From the NCBI GenBank assembly GCA_030039135.1, contig JASHQN010000025.1:1-8840 (forward strand): a DNA stretch of 8,840 nt, read 5' to 3'. Both the position numbers and the translations under genes were made by a program. Source of the stretch: Thermoplasmata archaeon. GTDB taxonomy: Archaea > Thermoplasmatota > Thermoplasmata > Lutacidiplasmatales > UBA184. The notes beneath the pieces were generated by a model, which was given only the letters and a program-made list of their open reading frames with translations, made no database searches and was not told where the DNA came from. This document shows positions 6,335 to 8,840 of the stretch, in pieces. The stretch's first letter is position 1. Every line of letters starts with the position of its first letter.

Positions 6335-6862
6335 TTACGGACTCGCCCCCGGGGACGCCTTGCGGGCCTCGAGCTCCTGGCGGACCTTCTCGACGAGACC
6401 GCCGGCTTCGAGCAGGCGCATGAGGTGCGGAGGAAGCGGTGGGAAGGGGACGCTCGCGCCGGTGCGGAGGTTCGTCACGGTTCCTCGTCGCATCTCGATC
6501 CGGGCGACGTCCCCGGTCTCGAAGATCGCGCGCACCCCGCGCACCTCGATGGCCGGCAGCCCGAGATTGATCGCGTTGCGGAAGAAGATCCGGGCGAACG
6601 AATCGGCGACGACCGCGGCGACCCCGATCGCCCGCATCGCCTGGGGAGCGTGTTCGCGGCTCGACCCCGAGCCGAAGTTCTCGTCGGCGATGAGGATGTC
6701 CCCCGTCCGCGCCTGCGCGGCGAACTCGGGGAGCGCGATCTCGAAGACGTGCTTTTTCAGCTCGTTGGGATCGATGATGGTGAGGTACTTTCCCGAGATG
6801 ATCTGGTCGGTGTCGACGTCCCGCCCGAGGGTCCACACCCGGCCTTCGATGATGTCCTCCAT
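6335..6862 (-). CDS. leuD: Small subunit of 3-isopropylmalate/homoaconitate-type dehydratase
   Basis: A 175-residue swivel-domain subunit that completes the aconitase-like active site of the large subunit, moving the hydroxyl group of the alkylmalate by dehydration and rehydration. Visible marks are GRDVDTDQI (13-21), the signature ENFGSGSSREHAP (61-73), DSFARIFFRNAINLGLP (87-103) and the LEAGGL helix near the end. Length is normal for the stand-alone archaeal and bacterial small subunit. The specificity loop reads YLTI at 26-29. From memory, the methanogen homoaconitase has YLRT there and its isopropylmalate isomerase YLVY, so Thr28 leaves the substrate open. The ATG at 6862 lies 13 nt after the large-subunit stop, with a GGAAGG stretch just before it. 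A read-through ATG further upstream would overlap the large subunit widely and is rejected. Confidence 0.93.
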   Translation of the reverse strand: MEDIIEGRVWTLGRDVDTDQIISGKYLTIIDPNELKKHVFEIALPEFAAQARTGDILIADENFGSGSSREHAPQAMRAIGVAAVVADSFARIFFRNAINLGLPAIEVRGVRAIFETGDVARIEMRRGTVTNLRTGASVPFPPLPPHLMRLLEAGGLVEKVRQELEARKASPGASP

Positions 6863-6875
6863 CTCGGACCTTCCG

Positions 6876-8159
6876 TCACATGAAATCGCGCGGATCGGCG
6901 AGCTCGCCACGGATCGCCGCAGCGACCGTCGCGGCAGGGGACAGGAGGTAGATCCGGGCCTCCTTCGCGCCCATCCGGCCCGGGAAGTTCCGGTTCGATG
7001 ACGAGGCACACACTTCGTCGGGAGCGAGGATCCCCATGTTCCCACCGAAGCAGGCGGAGCAGCTCGAGTTCGTGAACACTGCCCCCGCCTCAGTGAACGT
7101 CTCGATGATCCCCTCTTTGAGGCACTGCTCGTAGATCTTCGTCGACGCCGGTGATACGATGAACCGCACCCCGCTCGCGACCTTCTGGCCTTTCATGAGC
7201 GCGGCCCCTTCGCGAAGGTCCTCGATCCGCGCGTTCGTGCAGGAGCCCAGGAACACCTGATCGACCTTGACGTGCTCCCGGACCACGTCGGGCAAGGCGC
7301 GAACATTGTCCGGAGAGTACGGGCAAGCGACCATCGGTGGCATCCCATCGACGTCGACGTCGATCACTCGATCGTATACCGCGTCGGCGTCGGGCTGCAA
7401 CGGGTGCATAGCGTGCTTCGAGATCCCGTCGAGGTAGGCGTAGGTCTTCGCGTCCGGCGCGACCATCCCGCACTTCGCCCCCATCTCGGTCGTCATGTTG
7501 CAGATGGTGAACCGCTCGGGCATCGAGAGGGCGGCGATCGTCGGGCCTGTGTACTCGATGGCCTTGTACGTCGCTCCCGTCGTTTTGATCTCGCCGAGGA
7601 TCCGGAGCACGAGATCCTTCGCGGTCACCCCGCGGCCGAGCGTTCCGCGAACCCGGATCTGGATCGTCGAAGGCACCTTGAGCCACAGCCGGCCGAGGGC
7701 GAGCACGGCCGCCATCTCGGTGGGGCCGATCCCGGCGGCGACCGCTCCCATCGCACCCAGCATGTTCGTGTGGGAGTCGGTGCCGACCGCGAGATCTCCC
7801 GGGACGACCCAGCCGTTCTCCGCGAGGATTTGGTGGCAGATCCCATGCTGGCCGACGTCGTAGAAGTGCGGGAGGTGGGTTTCGGCCGCGAACTTGCGGA
7901 GGATGCGATGGAGCACCGCGGCACCCTCGGTCGAGGCGGGCACCCAGTGGTCGATCGCGATGACGACGCGGTCCGGGTCCCAGACCTCGGTGGCGCCCAT
8001 CTGATGGAAGGGCGCGACGGTTTGGGCTCCCTGCTCGTGCATCATCGCGAGGTCGACCGCCCCTTCGACGATCTCGCCGGGCACGACGCGCTCGGCACCC
8101 GACGTGCGAGCGAGGACCTTCTCCGCGAGGGTCATCCCGTGCCCGTTCTGCGGGCTCAT
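6876..8159 (-). CDS. leuC: Large subunit of 3-isopropylmalate/homoaconitate-type dehydratase
   Basis: A 427-residue iron-sulfur subunit of the aconitase superfamily. It pairs with the product of the next gene. Cluster ligands are Cys307 (GSCTNARIEDL) and Cys367 and Cys370 (SSCSACFGG), as expected for a [4Fe-4S] centre with a labile iron. Other conserved sites are IDHWVP (69-74), GTDSHTNMLGA (126-136) and NRNFPGRMG (389-397). The length matches the shorter, two-subunit archaeal type (about 420 residues) and not the longer bacterial LeuC. The ATG at 8159 is preferred because it overlaps the upstream stop as ATGA. A second ATG at 8135 (MTLAEKVLA), where most relatives begin, is a fair alternative. 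The large subunit does not itself discriminate well between isopropylmalate, homoaconitate and citramalate roles. Confidence 0.95.
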   Translation of the reverse strand: MSPQNGHGMTLAEKVLARTSGAERVVPGEIVEGAVDLAMMHEQGAQTVAPFHQMGATEVWDPDRVVIAIDHWVPASTEGAAVLHRILRKFAAETHLPHFYDVGQHGICHQILAENGWVVPGDLAVGTDSHTNMLGAMGAVAAGIGPTEMAAVLALGRLWLKVPSTIQIRVRGTLGRGVTAKDLVLRILGEIKTTGATYKAIEYTGPTIAALSMPERFTICNMTTEMGAKCGMVAPDAKTYAYLDGISKHAMHPLQPDADAVYDRVIDVDVDGMPPMVACPYSPDNVRALPDVVREHVKVDQVFLGSCTNARIEDLREGAALMKGQKVASGVRFIVSPASTKIYEQCLKEGIIETFTEAGAVFTNSSCSACFGGNMGILAPDEVCASSSNRNFPGRMGAKEARIYLLSPAATVAAAIRGELADPRDFM

Positions 8160-8840
8160 GCGCTCGCCTGCCCGATGCCGACCGCGTCGACCATCGCCCA
8201 GAACTCCTCGTCGGATAGTCCCGGGCGTTCGAAAAGCTGGCGGTACTCTTTCAGGAAGCGAAGGAGATCCGCCTTCGATCGCGACTCGGTCTCGGCTTTG
8301 ATGCGACGCAGAAGCTCGAGGAGCAGCGGATCCGGCGCGGTGATCCCCCGCTCCTTGAGCTTCTCGATCACCGCGGCTTTGCCCGTGTGCTTACCCAGGA
8401 TCATGTTCCGGCGCGCCCCCACGACGTGAGGCTGAAGGGGCTCGTAGGTGAGGGTGTGCGCGAGCACACCATGGGTGTGGATCCCGGCTTCGTGCGAGAA
8501 GGCGTTGTACCCGACGAGCGCCTTGTTCGCCGCCACGGGCACGCCCGACAGTTCCTCGACGAGACGGCTCAGCTCCGTGAGCCGCTCCGTCCGGATTCCC
8601 GTGCGGACGCCGTAAAGGGCCTCGAGCGCGACCACGACTTCCTCAAGCGAAGCGTTCCCCGCGCGCTCGCCGAGCCCGTTGACGCACACATGGGGGGCGC
8701 GAGCACCGCACTCGATCGCGCACAGCGTGTTCGCCGTCGCGAGCCCGAAATCGTTGTGGCAGTGGACCGAGAGCTCCCTCGGGTGGACCCTGCGCTGGAA
8801 CTCTTCGAGATACCATCGGAACGTCAGGGGGGTCATGATC
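8156..8840 (-). CDS. LeuA-family 2-oxoacid condensing enzyme (isopropylmalate/homocitrate synthase type), N-terminus beyond the window
   Basis: The C-terminal part of a DRE-TIM metallolyase that condenses acetyl-CoA with a 2-oxoacid. The frame continues through the right edge, so the ATG at 8836 (residue 1 in this numbering) is internal; MTPLTF belongs to the usual (D-T-V-G)-x-M-T-P segment. Metal ligands HCHND lie at 25-29, followed by NGLGERAGNASLEEV (53-67) and SHEAGIHTHGVL (114-125), then ILGKHTGK (146-153). After that only about 70 residues remain. These correspond to the short subdomain of homocitrate synthase and AksA, and the allosteric leucine-binding domain of classical LeuA is absent. 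The residues that set 2-oxoacid specificity lie mostly in the missing N-terminal part. The stop overlaps the next start as ATGA. It could be a feedback-free isopropylmalate synthase, a homocitrate synthase, or an AksA-like enzyme. Confidence 0.88.
   Translation of the reverse strand, partial: IMTPLTFRWYLEEFQRRVHPRELSVHCHNDFGLATANTLCAIECGARAPHVCVNGLGERAGNASLEEVVVALEALYGVRTGIRTERLTELSRLVEELSGVPVAANKALVGYNAFSHEAGIHTHGVLAHTLTYEPLQPHVVGARRNMILGKHTGKAAVIEKLKERGITAPDPLLLELLRRIKAETESRSKADLLRFLKEYRQLFERPGLSDEEFWAMVDAVGIGQASA

Noticed and set aside
6333..6836. N-terminal extension of the LeuB-like protein across leuD
   Set aside because: It would overlap almost all of leuD in another frame; the family begins at MAAYEIAVFAGDGTGPE from 6332.
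7272..8429. Long plus-strand open frame (385 codons) spanning leuC and the LeuA-type gene
   Set aside because: No family motifs; it crosses two well-supported minus-strand genes.

Overview
The window is GC-rich and reads as archaeal. All seven genes lie on the minus strand, so the map runs from right to left. Three things point to an archaeon: an AglB/STT3 oligosaccharyltransferase, an SCP-x-type thiolase translationally coupled to a DUF35 zinc-ribbon/OB-fold protein, and a TATA-like box in the only sizeable intergenic gap. A high-GC lineage of Thermoplasmatota would fit, but this is an inference from gene content and not a phylogenetic result.

Right part (8840 to 5205): a tightly packed 2-oxoacid chain-elongation (leucine-type) operon. 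In order of transcription it holds a LeuA-family acyl-CoA/2-oxoacid condensing enzyme (C-terminal part only), the large and small subunits of a LeuCD/homoaconitase-type isomerase, and a LeuB-type beta-decarboxylating dehydrogenase. Together these carry out condensation with acetyl-CoA, hydroxyl migration and oxidative decarboxylation, giving a 2-oxoacid one carbon longer. The substrate is not certain. The dehydrogenase pocket looks hydrophobic, as in isopropylmalate dehydrogenase. The condensing enzyme, however, lacks the LeuA regulatory domain, as homocitrate synthase and AksA do.

Middle part (5208 to 3458): the same operon continues through an ATGA overlap into the thiolase and then a GTGA overlap into the DUF35 protein. 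In many archaea this pair works with HMG-CoA synthase at the entry to the mevalonate pathway. No HMG-CoA synthase gene is visible here, and the pair follows leucine-type genes instead.

Left part (3457 to 1): a 132-bp gap holds a TATA-like box, two perfect palindromes and a small 5'-UTR hairpin. It is followed by a long aglB gene that runs off the window with no stop after 1108 codons. AglB has the N-terminal membrane domain, WWDYG and a TVAE motif. The second metal-binding motif is altered, and the C-terminus carries tandem Ig-like (carboxypeptidase-regulatory-like) domains rich in N-glycosylation sequons.

No tRNA, rRNA, CRISPR array, insertion sequence or attachment site was seen. Long open frames on the plus strand are GC-driven shadows of the minus-strand genes.
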